From Actinomycetota bacterium (GTDB taxonomy: Bacteria; Actinomycetota; Actinomycetes; Nanopelagicales; Nanopelagicaceae), in the NCBI GenBank assembly GCA_005787645.1, contig SYAM01000078.1, positions 1 through 10,523 of the forward strand: DNA of 10,523 bases, read 5' to 3'. The notes beneath the pieces are model-generated. The model saw only the letters and a list, made by a program, of their open reading frames with translations. It made no database searches and was not told the origin of the DNA. The stretch's first letter is position 1, and every line of letters starts with the position of its first letter. Below, one piece after another: positions 1-6,555 of this stretch. The position numbers and the translations under genes are program-made.

Positions 1-294
1 ATCTCACTAGGTCAGACTCCATTTATTCAGGGTTATCTCCCTGTTTACATCTTGGTCGATAGCATCAAGCGAGGGATCAAGATCAACAAGCCAGGATTCA
101 TTGACGCCGGAACTGAAGTTGTAACTGCTACTTCAGTCACAGAGCCGTTCAAACTTCCTGCGCTTACTTTCAAGGACCTTCAAGCGATGGCAACCTCTAA
201 GACCAAGACTCGTAAGTATTACGAGCCAGTAGTCAAGGGTTATATCAAGAATTGGCAGAAGAATCTCAAGCCAGTTGCGGATGAATCTGCTTGA
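1..294 (+). CDS. Sugar ABC transporter substrate-binding protein, C-terminal fragment
   Basis: The reading frame is open from base 1 and ends at TGA 292-294, so only the last 97 residues are in the window. The TTG at 52 is internal and is not a start. The visible part begins with a segment containing GQTPFIQGYLPVY, then an amphipathic 'VDSIKRG' helix. This is the usual end of type-1 periplasmic sugar-binding proteins (rhamnose/ribose/autoinducer-2 group), where the last helices close the C-lobe and a Lys/Tyr-rich tail follows. In a Gram-positive it would be a lipoprotein on the outer face of the membrane that delivers sugar to a permease. The next gene is the matching ATPase, 41 bp downstream, followed by an L-rhamnose mutarotase, so a 6-deoxyhexose such as L-rhamnose or L-fucose is a reasonable substrate. 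The family call is fairly sure; the substrate is inferred from neighbours. Confidence 0.78.
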   Translation: MSLGQTPFIQGYLPVYILVDSIKRGIKINKPGFIDAGTEVVTATSVTEPFKLPALTFKDLQAMATSKTKTRKYYEPVVKGYIKNWQKNLKPVADESA

Positions 295-324
295 TAAGTA
301 AGAGCCATTCATAGTGATACGGAC

Positions 325-330
325 GGAGGT
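325..330 (+). promoter_or_regulatory. Ribosome binding site GGAGGT deciding a GTG start
   Basis: A perfect GGAGGT lies 5 nt before GTG 336-338. It is the strongest Shine-Dalgarno match in the window and fixes the GTG as the start of the ABC ATPase. Confidence 0.85.
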
Positions 331-335
331 CAACG

Positions 336-1838
336 GTGAGTAAATCAACTCATGGTGTGATCTCCGTCCGGTCGCTATCAAAACGCTATGGCGGCGTACA
401 AGCCCTCAACAATCTCGACCTCGATTTAGAGCGAAATATTGTTCATGCAATTGTTGGTGAAAACGGCGCGGGCAAATCGACATTTATGAAGATTCTCTCC
501 GGAGGTGTCACCCCAGATTCGGGCTCAATAAAGATCGATGGCACAAATTATCCCGAGATTACGGTGCAATTAGCTCGCAAACTTGGTATGGGAATCATGT
601 ATCAAGAGTTGCGGCTCTTTCAGCACCGCGATGTTCTCACAAATCTATTTCCAGATCGCGAGATTCGACGCGGTCCTTTCATCTCAAATAAACCAATGGA
701 AGAAATCGCACGTCCGGTTTTGGAATCAATCGGCTTAGAAGTTGATCTCCATGCTGTCTTGGGAGATTTAGCGATTTCAGATCAGCAACTAATCGAATTA
801 GCACGGGTAATCATCGAAAAACCGAAGTTATTAATTCTCGATGAACCAACTTCGGCACTCAACGCGCGTGAAAGTGATCGATTACTGGAACTTGTGCGGC
901 TACTACCGGCACAAGGCACAACAGTGCTCTATGTTTCTCACCGACTAGATGAGGTCTTCTCTGTTGCCGACCAAATCTCGGTTATGCGTAATGGTTCCTT
1001 AGTATTTTCGCGTCCAACCAAAGAATTAGACCGGACCACCGTAATTACTGGAATTGTGGGTGAAGAGAAATCACATCGTATAGCCAATACAGAGCGACGC
1101 GATGGCGCGCAGTCGCAAAGTGGCATGTTGCTCGATGTCAGAAATTTGAAGAATTATGGGCAAATCCAAGATGTCTCACTCAATGTGCGCGGCGGCGAGA
1201 TTGTCGGAGTTGCTGGACTTATCGGCTCAGGCGCCGATGAGTTACTCGAGACACTTTTTGGTGCCAAACCAAAGTCAGGTGGTGCGATATTTCTTGAGGG
1301 TAAGGAGTGCTCATCAATCTCCCCTCAGAATTCAGTGCGCGATAAAGTCGCACTTGTCCCAGCTGATCGAAAGCGTGTTGGTTTGATGATGGAGCGCAGC
1401 GTTGCAGATAACTTCTCCCATGTTGCAGTGGGAGGACATAAGCACGGCACCCCCCTGATTACTCGAGCAGGTCTTGCTACTCGTGCCAAACGATTAGTTG
1501 AACGCTTTGGAGTGAAGACTGAACATGTAGATATTCGAGTGGGCAATCTCTCGGGTGGCAATCAGCAGAAGGTGGTCATCGGCAAATGGCTTGAAATCAA
1601 CCCCAGACTCGTTCTTTTAGACGACCCGACTCGTGGAGTGGATATTGGCGCAAAGTCAGAGCTCTTCCGCCTCATTAGAGAGATCGCTGATTCGGGTAAA
1701 GGCGTCTTATTTCGCTCGACGGAAATCGCAGAGTTAACTAATCTTTGTGACCGAATCTACGTGATCAAAAATGGAGAGACTCGACGTGAAGTATCCGAGG
1801 TTGACGAAGCAGAATTAATCAAGTTAATCAACGAGTAA
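336..1838 (+). CDS. Sugar ABC transporter ATP-binding protein (two-domain, RbsA/XylG/RhaT type)
   Basis: This 500-residue cytoplasmic ATPase drives sugar import through an outside-window permease; it has the usual length and two-domain layout of the carbohydrate CUT2 family. Domain 1: Walker A GENGAGKST (41-49), Q-loop YQEL (89-92), a degenerate signature 'LAISDQQ' (145-151) as is normal in this family, and Walker B LLILDEPTSAL (165-175) with catalytic E170, H-loop SH (201-202). Domain 2: degenerate Walker A GLIGSGADE (294-302), as usual in CUT2, a canonical signature LSGGNQQK (405-412), and Walker B LVLLDDPTRGVD (425-436). Domain 2 has Asp at 430 where most relatives have Glu. The start is GTG with a strong SD. 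The stop TAA shares one base with an ATG (TAATG, 1836-1840). No permease follows; a mutarotase gene does. Family assignment is very sure; the sugar is inferred as L-rhamnose or a similar 6-deoxyhexose. Confidence 0.93.
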   Translation: MSKSTHGVISVRSLSKRYGGVQALNNLDLDLERNIVHAIVGENGAGKSTFMKILSGGVTPDSGSIKIDGTNYPEITVQLARKLGMGIMYQELRLFQHRDVLTNLFPDREIRRGPFISNKPMEEIARPVLESIGLEVDLHAVLGDLAISDQQLIELARVIIEKPKLLILDEPTSALNARESDRLLELVRLLPAQGTTVLYVSHRLDEVFSVADQISVMRNGSLVFSRPTKELDRTTVITGIVGEEKSHRIANTERRDGAQSQSGMLLDVRNLKNYGQIQDVSLNVRGGEIVGVAGLIGSGADELLETLFGAKPKSGGAIFLEGKECSSISPQNSVRDKVALVPADRKRVGLMMERSVADNFSHVAVGGHKHGTPLITRAGLATRAKRLVERFGVKTEHVDIRVGNLSGGNQQKVVIGKWLEINPRLVLLDDPTRGVDIGAKSELFRLIREIADSGKGVLFRSTEIAELTNLCDRIYVIKNGETRREVSEVDEAELIKLINE

Positions 1839-1864
1839 TGGAATCAATCAACACTACAACGAGA

Positions 1865-1871
1865 AAGAAGG
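1865..1871 (+). promoter_or_regulatory. Ribosome binding site (AAGAAGG) for rhaM
   Basis: A purine-rich AAGAAGG sits 5 nt before ATG 1877-1879. It favours that start over the in-frame ATG at 1838, which overlaps the previous stop codon and would add 13 residues not expected in the family. Confidence 0.65.
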
Positions 1872-1876
1872 AAAAA

Positions 1877-2203
1877 ATGATCAGAAGAGCATTCACCATG
1901 AAGTTAAAGCCGGGTGGGCTAGCCGAGTACAAGCGTCATCATGACGAAATTTGGCCAGAATTAGTTGCAGAAATTGAGCGCCAAGGGATAGCTCAAATAA
2001 CGATTTTTGAGAATGACCCTGTGCTCTTCCTCTATTCTGAGATCTCGGATCCAGATGCATGGGACCGTCTGTGGCACACTGAAATCCACGATAAATGGGG
2101 CGAGTACATGGCGCCACTAATGGAGTTTAATGCTCAAGGAATAGTTGATTCAAGCGAGGTCCGTGAGGTTTTCAATCTTCGGACTAATGCAGGCAAGAAG
2201 TAG
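1877..2203 (+). CDS. rhaM: L-rhamnose mutarotase
   Basis: The 108-residue product is a RhaM-family (PF05336) mutarotase, which interconverts alpha and beta anomers of L-rhamnose (or a related 6-deoxyhexose) so that the next enzyme gets its preferred form. Starting at ATG 1877 the N-terminus MIRRAF..MK.KP lines up with E. coli RhaM without gaps: Tyr18, catalytic His22 and IWPEL (25-29) fall at the same positions as in that ~104-residue enzyme. Trp74 and 'YMA' (77-79) correspond to the conserved WW..YM segment, but the second Trp is Gly75 here. The C-terminal 'EVREVFNL' is also typical. An upstream in-frame ATG at 1838 overlaps the ATPase stop; it has no SD and is probably not used. It sits directly behind the sugar ATPase and before an SDR, as in rhamnose catabolic operons. 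A fucose-type specificity cannot be excluded. Confidence 0.9.
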   Translation: MIRRAFTMKLKPGGLAEYKRHHDEIWPELVAEIERQGIAQITIFENDPVLFLYSEISDPDAWDRLWHTEIHDKWGEYMAPLMEFNAQGIVDSSEVREVFNLRTNAGKK

Positions 2204-2212
2204 TAAGAAGAA

Positions 2213-3019
2213 ATGTCACAGAATCAACTCGCTTTAGTTACCGGAGCTAGCAAAGGTCTCGGTCGTCAAATGGCTCTTGGACTTGCAAATGCCGGATACA
2301 AAGTTATTGCGGTAGCGCGAAGCAAGTCGGATTTGGATTTACTCGCACAAGTGAATTCTCAATTAATTTTTCCTTATGTATGCGATGTGAGTGAGAATTG
2401 CGATGTCGAGGCACTTGCAGCAAAGGTAAAGAGCGAGCATGGTGAAGTGCAGATTCTTGTAAACGCTGCTGGAGTCTTTGGTCCAATAAATCTCATCCAT
2501 AAGACCGATCCTGATCAGTGGGCAAAAACAGTTCTGATCGACACGCTTGCTCCTTACTTCACCACTCGAGCTTTTCTGCCTGGAATGTTGGCTAAAAAGT
2601 GGGGTCGGATTATCAATGTCAGTTCAGCTGCAGCGCTCCATCCCCCTGGAGCGCTTAACAGCGCGTATGGCACATCAAAAGTCGCACTTAACCAATTCAC
2701 CAGGCACCTTGCTGCTGAAATATCAGGGTCGGGTGTAACTGCCAATGTGATTCATCCAGGTGATGTAAAGACGGAGATGTGGGCTGATATCAAAGCGAAG
2801 GCAATAGCACTAGGCGATGTTGGTAAGGATTACACCGCTTGGGTCGATTGGGTTGCACAAACTGGTGGCGATGATCCAAAAAAGGCCATGGAGTTGATTT
2901 TAGAGATTGTCTCTCCGTCACACGATGGCATTAACGGACGATTCCTTTGGATCAATGAACCCTTACAGGCTCCAATTCCCAGTTGGGAAGATCCCGTCGA
3001 TGCTCGACCGTGGGGCTAG
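2213..3019 (+). CDS. SDR-family NAD(P)-dependent dehydrogenase (sugar operon)
   Basis: This 268-residue classical short-chain dehydrogenase has a Rossmann TGASKGLG motif (10-17), Asp58 in CDV, NAAG (84-87), and a catalytic Ser/Tyr/Lys set: VSS (136-138), Y152 and K156 in YGTSK. Arg36 at the end of the second beta strand suggests NADP(H) preference by the general SDR rule. It starts at ATG 2213, 9 bp after rhaM, with a weak purine stretch (AAGAAG, 2205-2210) rather close to the start. The C-terminus (about 245-268) is longer than in minimal SDRs and rich in Pro/Trp. Its place behind rhaM suggests oxidation of the same sugar, for example an L-rhamnose/L-fucose 1-dehydrogenase or a 2-keto-3-deoxy-sugar-acid dehydrogenase of the non-phosphorylated pathway. 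The sequence alone does not decide the substrate. It ends 2 bp from the stop of the opposing SDR. Confidence 0.85.
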   Translation: MSQNQLALVTGASKGLGRQMALGLANAGYKVIAVARSKSDLDLLAQVNSQLIFPYVCDVSENCDVEALAAKVKSEHGEVQILVNAAGVFGPINLIHKTDPDQWAKTVLIDTLAPYFTTRAFLPGMLAKKWGRIINVSSAAALHPPGALNSAYGTSKVALNQFTRHLAAEISGSGVTANVIHPGDVKTEMWADIKAKAIALGDVGKDYTAWVDWVAQTGGDDPKKAMELILEIVSPSHDGINGRFLWINEPLQAPIPSWEDPVDARPWG

Positions 3020-3028
3020 CGCTACCCC
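3012..3028. repeat. Short palindrome across the convergent stop codons
   Basis: The 8-bp perfect palindrome TAGCGCTA (3017-3024) contains the TAG stop of the + gene and, on the other strand, the TAG stop of the - gene. It is flanked by GGGG (3012-3015) and CCCC (3025-3028) with one unpaired C. It could fold as a small hairpin on either strand, but there is no U-tract, so a terminator role is doubtful. Confidence 0.35.
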
Positions 3029-3768
3029 CGACCTATGTAAGGCATCTTTGTTGCCATAACTGTCATGAACTGTACGTTCGCTTCTAATGGAAGCGATGCC
3101 ATGTGCACCACAGCATCCGCAAGTATTTGGGCGTCGATGACAGGTTCTGAAAGTCGTGTGCCATTAGGTTGCAGCGCACCTTCACGTTGGCTCGAAGCCA
3201 TGCTGGTGTCTGCATTGCCAATATCAATCTGACCACAAGCGATGTTGTACTTACGTCCATCGAGAGAAGTCGCACGAGTTAAGCCGGTAATTGCATGTTT
3301 TGATGCGGTGTAAGGCGCGGAATTAGGGCGAGGCATATGAGCCGAGAGCGAACCGTTGTTGATGATTCGCCCACCCTGAGGTTGTTGCTCCTTCATGAGA
3401 GCAAATGCTTCTTGGGTGCAATAGAAAGTACCACCCACGTTGATATCAAAAATGCGCTGCCAATCTTCCGCTTGAACATCCTCTAGTAGCGCAGCCGGTG
3501 GGACAACTCCTGCATTATTAAAAAGTAAGTCGAGGCGACCATATGACGACTTAATAGATGCAAAAGCGCGCGCTACTGAATCTCGATCTCCAACATCGCA
3601 CTGCACAGCAATTGCAGCGCTGCCAATCTCTTTTGCAACTGCGGTAACTCCAGCAACATCACGACCTAAAAGAGCAACAGTCCAACCTTCTTTCGCCAAC
3701 GAGATTGCGGTTACGCGACCAATGCCACGATTAGCTCCTGTAACTGCCGCGAACTTTTTAGTACTCAT
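3022..3768 (-). CDS. SDR-family oxidoreductase, second of the pair with DenD
   Basis: The 248-residue protein is a classical SDR: TGANRGIG (10-17), CDV with Asp58, NNAG (84-87), active-site N110, S140, Y153 and K157 (YTASK), Arg36 suggesting NADP(H). The segment 'GRIINNGSLSAHMPRP' before the catalytic Tyr is typical of a sub-group of soluble SDRs found with sugar-acid genes. The ATG (3768-3766) overlaps the TGA of the upstream DenD-like gene by ATGA, with no SD of its own, so it should be translationally coupled. It probably acts in the same pathway as its partner, oxidising or reducing a sugar-acid or keto-acid intermediate; the substrate is unknown. It faces the rhaM-SDR operon tail to tail and is not a recent duplicate of that SDR, since the two proteins differ widely outside the motifs. 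Confidence 0.85.
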   Translation of the reverse strand: MSTKKFAAVTGANRGIGRVTAISLAKEGWTVALLGRDVAGVTAVAKEIGSAAIAVQCDVGDRDSVARAFASIKSSYGRLDLLFNNAGVVPPAALLEDVQAEDWQRIFDINVGGTFYCTQEAFALMKEQQPQGGRIINNGSLSAHMPRPNSAPYTASKHAITGLTRATSLDGRKYNIACGQIDIGNADTSMASSQREGALQPNGTRLSEPVIDAQILADAVVHMASLPLEANVQFMTVMATKMPYIGRG

Positions 3769-4772
3769 ATGTTCTGCCCCGGTATCTTTCCATCGAGTTC
3801 ACTCTCGATATGAAGTCGGATTAATTCATCGAAAGAACTTTCGCAGGTGAATCCTAGGCTCCGCGCCCTGGTAGCGGGAAATGCTGGGAAATTCCAGGCA
3901 TCGACCATCTTCTGTGCAAAGGGGTCTGGTGCACTCTCCTTTATAAATGAAAGAACTCGCTCACCAGCGACTCGACGAAGTGCCTCTATTTCTTGCCTGA
4001 TTGTGGCATGCACTCCAGGCATCATCATCGAGCGACGATCTCCCAATAAATTCGTATCTAGTTGGGCGGCGTGGATTAAGAAACCTACGGCAGAACGCGG
4101 GGAGGCAAAGATCATGGAGACTTCTTTAGAGACCGATAGCGTGGTTTCTATCCCGGCAAGAGGTTCGCGAATGATGTTGGAGAAGACTCCGGATGCTGCG
4201 GCATTGGGTTTACCTGGTCGAACGCAAATAGTTGGCAAACGCAATCCCACTCCATCTAGTAATCCGCGACGACTGTAATCGTTGAGAAGTAATTCGCCTA
4301 TTGCCTTTTGCACTCCATAACTGGTTGTGGGTTGAAGGATGAAATCATCACCGACATCTTCGGAATCAGCAGGATAGGGACCGCCATAGACAGCAGCTGT
4401 CGATGTATAGATAACGCGTGGGCAATATTCATTCTGTGCACGGATTGCTTCAAATAGATTTCGTGTTCCATCTAGATTGACTGAATAGCCTTTTTCGAAA
4501 TTTGATTCCGCTTCGCCAGAGACTATCGCTGCAAGGTGAAAGATTACATCTGGTTTCTTATTGATCAATTCAATACAAGTTTGTGGATTGGTGATATCCG
4601 CTACTTGGGAGTCAATGATAATGTCAGAGCTTTGGGGAATCTCTGGCTCGATGAATGCATCAAGGAGCGTCACCTGGCTTATCGATTTCCCGCCAATTCG
4701 GGGTTCCTTTGCCAGATGCTCCACTAATCGCTGGCCGATCATCCCGCCACCACCGAGTATCAAGATCCTCAT
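3765..4772 (-). CDS. denD: D-erythronate dehydrogenase-like NAD-dependent epimerase/dehydratase family protein
   Basis: This 335-residue extended SDR has a GGGGMIG nucleotide loop (7-13), Asp38 at the end of beta 2 (NAD preference), HLAA (79-82), catalytic S124 with Y152 and K156 (SYGVQK). The diagnostic stretch is LRLPTICVRPGKPN (177-190) followed by AAASG and IIREPLAG (200-207), which I recognise from D-erythronate 2-dehydrogenases (DenD). DenD oxidises D-erythronate at C2 with NAD to give the 2-oxo acid for later phosphorylation by OtnK-type kinases. No otnK, otnC or otnI is in the window, so either they lie elsewhere or the protein oxidises another sugar acid from the neighbouring pathway. 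The start has no SD; a -10-like TAAAGT ends 6 nt before the ATG, which fits a leaderless mRNA. It overlaps the following SDR by 4 bp. Family is sure; exact substrate moderately so. Confidence 0.8.
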   Translation of the reverse strand: MRILILGGGGMIGQRLVEHLAKEPRIGGKSISQVTLLDAFIEPEIPQSSDIIIDSQVADITNPQTCIELINKKPDVIFHLAAIVSGEAESNFEKGYSVNLDGTRNLFEAIRAQNEYCPRVIYTSTAAVYGGPYPADSEDVGDDFILQPTTSYGVQKAIGELLLNDYSRRGLLDGVGLRLPTICVRPGKPNAAASGVFSNIIREPLAGIETTLSVSKEVSMIFASPRSAVGFLIHAAQLDTNLLGDRRSMMMPGVHATIRQEIEALRRVAGERVLSFIKESAPDPFAQKMVDAWNFPAFPATRARSLGFTCESSFDELIRLHIESELDGKIPGQNI

Positions 4773-4778
4773 TCCTAG

Positions 4779-4784
4779 ACTTTA
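4779..4784 (-). promoter_or_regulatory. Candidate -10 box (TAAAGT) of a leaderless denD promoter
   Basis: On the - strand TAAAGT fits the actinobacterial -10 pattern TAnnnT and is followed by 6 nt and then the ATG, which places transcription start at or next to the first codon. The denD start lacks an SD at usable spacing (the AGGA directly touches the ATG). No clear -35 is seen. Confidence 0.5.
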
Positions 4785-4795
4785 GTAGAAATGTC

Positions 4796-4811
4796 GCTAT
4801 TTACGAATAGC
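4796..4811. repeat. Inverted repeat GCTATT-TACG-AATAGC, candidate operator
   Basis: Two 6-bp arms separated by 4 bp are centred at 4803.5, almost exactly midway between the two divergent start codons (4772 and 4837). With 17-bp spacers both -35 positions would fall inside it, so a bound dimeric regulator could control both genes. This is a sequence pattern only; no regulator gene is in the window. Confidence 0.4.
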
Positions 4812-4823
4812 CATTTGACTAGG

Positions 4824-4829
4824 TAATCT
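4824..4829 (+). promoter_or_regulatory. Candidate -10 box (TAATCT) of a leaderless promoter
   Basis: TAATCT fits TAnnnT and is followed by 7 nt and then ATG 4837, the spacing expected if transcription starts at the A of ATG. No SD precedes the start. It mirrors the denD promoter on the other strand. Confidence 0.5.
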
Positions 4830-4836
4830 CTAGAAC

Positions 4837-5232
4837 ATGTTCGAAATACTTTTAATTCTCATCATCATCAGCCTGTTGCTTCAGCGCCGCGATAAGCGGA
4901 AGAAAAGTAAAGGCATCGACGCCGAACTTCACAAGATGATTGAAGATGTCCGTGAGAGTGAGATTACTGCAAGCGAGATTCGCCAATTTCTTCTCGATGT
5001 TATAAACGACAATAAACAGGATGTCGAGAAATTCTCCGATGTTCGACTTCGACAAGCTTCCGAGATGATGGAACGAATTGGCCCGGGAGCCTTCTATTGG
5101 ATGACAGATATCGCAGCAACACTTGCCTCTGGTTACGCTGCACGCATCAACGGTACATTGACCAATGTTGATGAAGAGTTAGGGGAGTCTGCAACCCCAG
5201 AGGCAATCGTTCGAGTAGTGGTTCAAATTTAG
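4837..5232 (+). CDS. Hypothetical small membrane-anchored protein
   Basis: I do not recognise this 131-residue protein. Residues 2-15 form one very hydrophobic helix (LLILIIISLLL type) followed at once by a strongly basic stretch (QRRDKRKKSK, 16-25). By the positive-inside rule the N-terminus is outside and the remaining ~105 residues are cytoplasmic. Residues 28-82 look helical, charged and possibly coiled-coil; 83-105 contain aromatic and small residues (GPGAFYWMTD, SGYAA) that may form a second, weaker hydrophobic patch. No catalytic motif is visible. The coding frame is convincing: normal codon use, a clean leaderless promoter, and the stop fits the compact layout, overlapping the heliorhodopsin stop by 4 bp on the other strand. 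It is divergent from denD and convergent with the heliorhodopsin, so neither neighbour gives a clear functional clue. Confidence 0.7.
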   Translation: MFEILLILIIISLLLQRRDKRKKSKGIDAELHKMIEDVRESEITASEIRQFLLDVINDNKQDVEKFSDVRLRQASEMMERIGPGAFYWMTDIAATLASGYAARINGTLTNVDEELGESATPEAIVRVVVQI

Positions 5233-5993
5233 GTAGGAATAAGCGTGTTCGCAAAGACTTGCCATGCGAGCGCAGATTTCGCGACGAGTGAGAGGGTGAT
5301 GTAGGTACGCTCACCGCGCAGGTATTCACGCCACTTTCCAACTTTCTTATATTGCAACCATTGCACTAAGGCAAAGGAGTTGAAGAATAAGAAAATTGTT
5401 ATGACAATTCCATAAACGAAAGCGGGCGCAGAAGTCTCACCTGGGCCGCCAATCGCAAAAACATAAAATATGAGTGCCACCCAGGGAACTGCCCCTGCGA
5501 TACACCCAAAGATAAAGGGGAGCCAACCCCCATTACCTGGCGTCTCATATTTCTCTTGTAACCATCCAAAGAGAATCATCGCGGCATTGACACCAAAGAT
5601 AGAGATAATCGCGGTGATATCAGCGACGCCAGTCACTTGTGCAATCAGGACAATCATCACCGATGAGCTGATGGAGTACTCCACCCAGCGGAAATAATTT
5701 CGTTGCTCTGCTAACCCCTTGCTATAGCGGCCAAAAAATTGTGGGCTTGCGACGATGAAGTGTGCTAGCGCAGAGAGTCCGAGAAATACTGCGACAGTTA
5801 GCCCAATTGGTGTGTTGAACAGCACCACTGGTGGGGCGAAAGTAGTACCGGGTGGCCCTGACATATACGTCGCATTAATTGGAAGGGTAAAGTCGTTGCT
5901 CAAGGCAAGAACTGCGATCATCTGCACTAGATGAAGAGTTCCTGCGATGATATTGATGCGTCGAAGACCGCTCATGCTCACTGTTTTAGCCAT
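5229..5993 (-). CDS. Heliorhodopsin
   Basis: The 254-residue seven-helix membrane protein is a heliorhodopsin, the microbial rhodopsin class inserted with its N-terminus in the cytoplasm. Key residues align with the reference protein 48C12 at a constant offset of two: H21 and H78 (His23, His80), E105 in RWVEYS (counterion Glu107), S235 and Schiff-base K239 in SLVAKSALAWQ (Ser237, Lys241). The first loop (about 38-58) is long and Pro/Gly-rich, as in structures with an extracellular beta hairpin. No D-T-E type proton-pump motif is present. Heliorhodopsins have long photocycles and are mostly thought to be light sensors or modulators of partner proteins, not pumps. It is the last gene of a leftward operon, 16 nt after copC, with no SD before ATG 5993 or the alternative M7. 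The stop overlaps the opposing hypothetical gene by 4 bp. Confidence 0.96.
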   Translation of the reverse strand: MAKTVSMSGLRRINIIAGTLHLVQMIAVLALSNDFTLPINATYMSGPPGTTFAPPVVLFNTPIGLTVAVFLGLSALAHFIVASPQFFGRYSKGLAEQRNYFRWVEYSISSSVMIVLIAQVTGVADITAIISIFGVNAAMILFGWLQEKYETPGNGGWLPFIFGCIAGAVPWVALIFYVFAIGGPGETSAPAFVYGIVITIFLFFNSFALVQWLQYKKVGKWREYLRGERTYITLSLVAKSALAWQVFANTLIPT

Positions 5994-6009
5994 ATAAAAA
6001 GGGTACTGC

Positions 6010-6552
6010 TTAATTCCTATTTCGGAGCCATAAGAGAAGCCCCACGAGCAAAATAAGCGCTACGACCCCTGAAATTACTTCATTATTGAGGCCATCATCG
6101 CTCTGGGATACCGGTTGCGCATCGGGTGAACTCTCATCGATAGGTTGGGCCTGGTCAATCGAGGTTGCCTCTTCTTCAGGAGCGTAAATAAAGGGTACTT
6201 CCCCCTCGATTGGATGACCATCGGCGCTGACCACTCGGTAGATAATTCGATACTCACCCGAGAGAAGTGCAGATCCCAATCTCACTGCAGCAGAGATAGT
6301 GTCGCCAGAAATGTTTATCTCACTAAGTGAAACATCTTCGTTGAAGGGATCTCTGAGTGCCAGTGTGTTTATCTGCTCGTTGCCCAGAATCATCAATGCT
6401 TCATTGAAAGTCACCGAGATTGTGCTTGGCATTACTTCAAGAGTGGTTCCTTTTACTGGATTAGAACTTTTTAGTTCCGCGTGCCCCCAAGAAGCCGGTG
6501 CAAAAGTTAGAGCGAAGAGTAGGCCTGAGATTACAGACGCAATTTTCTTCAT
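6010..6552 (-). CDS. copC: CopC-domain copper-binding protein, membrane anchored
   Basis: The 180-residue protein starts with a signal peptide (basic KK, hydrophobic 5-18, cleavage WG|HA after residue 23), so mature residue 1 would be His24. That His, together with D111 and H113 in the conserved SADGHPIEG motif (109-117), matches the Cu(II) histidine-brace site of CopC proteins. The beta-sandwich covers about 24-124, including the family pattern 'HAELKSSNP..G' at the start. A flexible acidic, Ser/Pro/Gln-rich linker (125-156) leads to a C-terminal membrane helix (158-176) ending in basic RNRN. It should sit outside the cell, tethered to the membrane, binding or buffering copper. An AGGA 7 nt before ATG 6552 serves as SD; the gene follows the transporter with a 3-nt gap and precedes heliorhodopsin by 16 nt. 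No CopD-like membrane domain is present in the window. Confidence 0.9.
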   Translation of the reverse strand: MKKIASVISGLLFALTFAPASWGHAELKSSNPVKGTTLEVMPSTISVTFNEALMILGNEQINTLALRDPFNEDVSLSEINISGDTISAAVRLGSALLSGEYRIIYRVVSADGHPIEGEVPFIYAPEEEATSIDQAQPIDESSPDAQPVSQSDDGLNNEVISGVVALILLVGLLLWLRNRN

Positions 6553-6555
6553 TTC

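Noticed and set aside
1838..1876. Upstream in-frame ATG for rhaM overlapping the ATPase stop (TAATG)
   Set aside because: It would add 13 hydrophilic residues before the conserved MIRRAF start, has no SD, and the 108-residue form fits the family length and an SD.
2213..3768. The two facing SDR genes as an inverted duplication
   Set aside because: They share only the general SDR motifs; lengths, C-termini and DNA sequence differ throughout, so they are unrelated at close range.
3847..4278. 143-codon + strand reading frame
   Set aside because: It lies fully antisense to the DenD-like gene, whose motifs are clear; the antisense product is Arg/Pro/Ser-rich as expected of a shadow frame.
4815..4820. 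TTGACT resembling a -35 box
   Set aside because: Only 3 bp separate it from the -10 candidate, and a 17-bp spacer would put the -10 inside the coding region.
5229..5993. Proton-pumping (actinorhodopsin-type) function for the rhodopsin
   Set aside because: The third-helix pump motif is absent; the RWVEYS counterion segment, inner histidines and SLVAKS lysine segment are those of heliorhodopsins.
6010..6090. Sortase (LPXTG) anchor at the CopC C-terminus
   Set aside because: The tail is a plain hydrophobic helix with basic end; no LPxTG-like motif precedes it.
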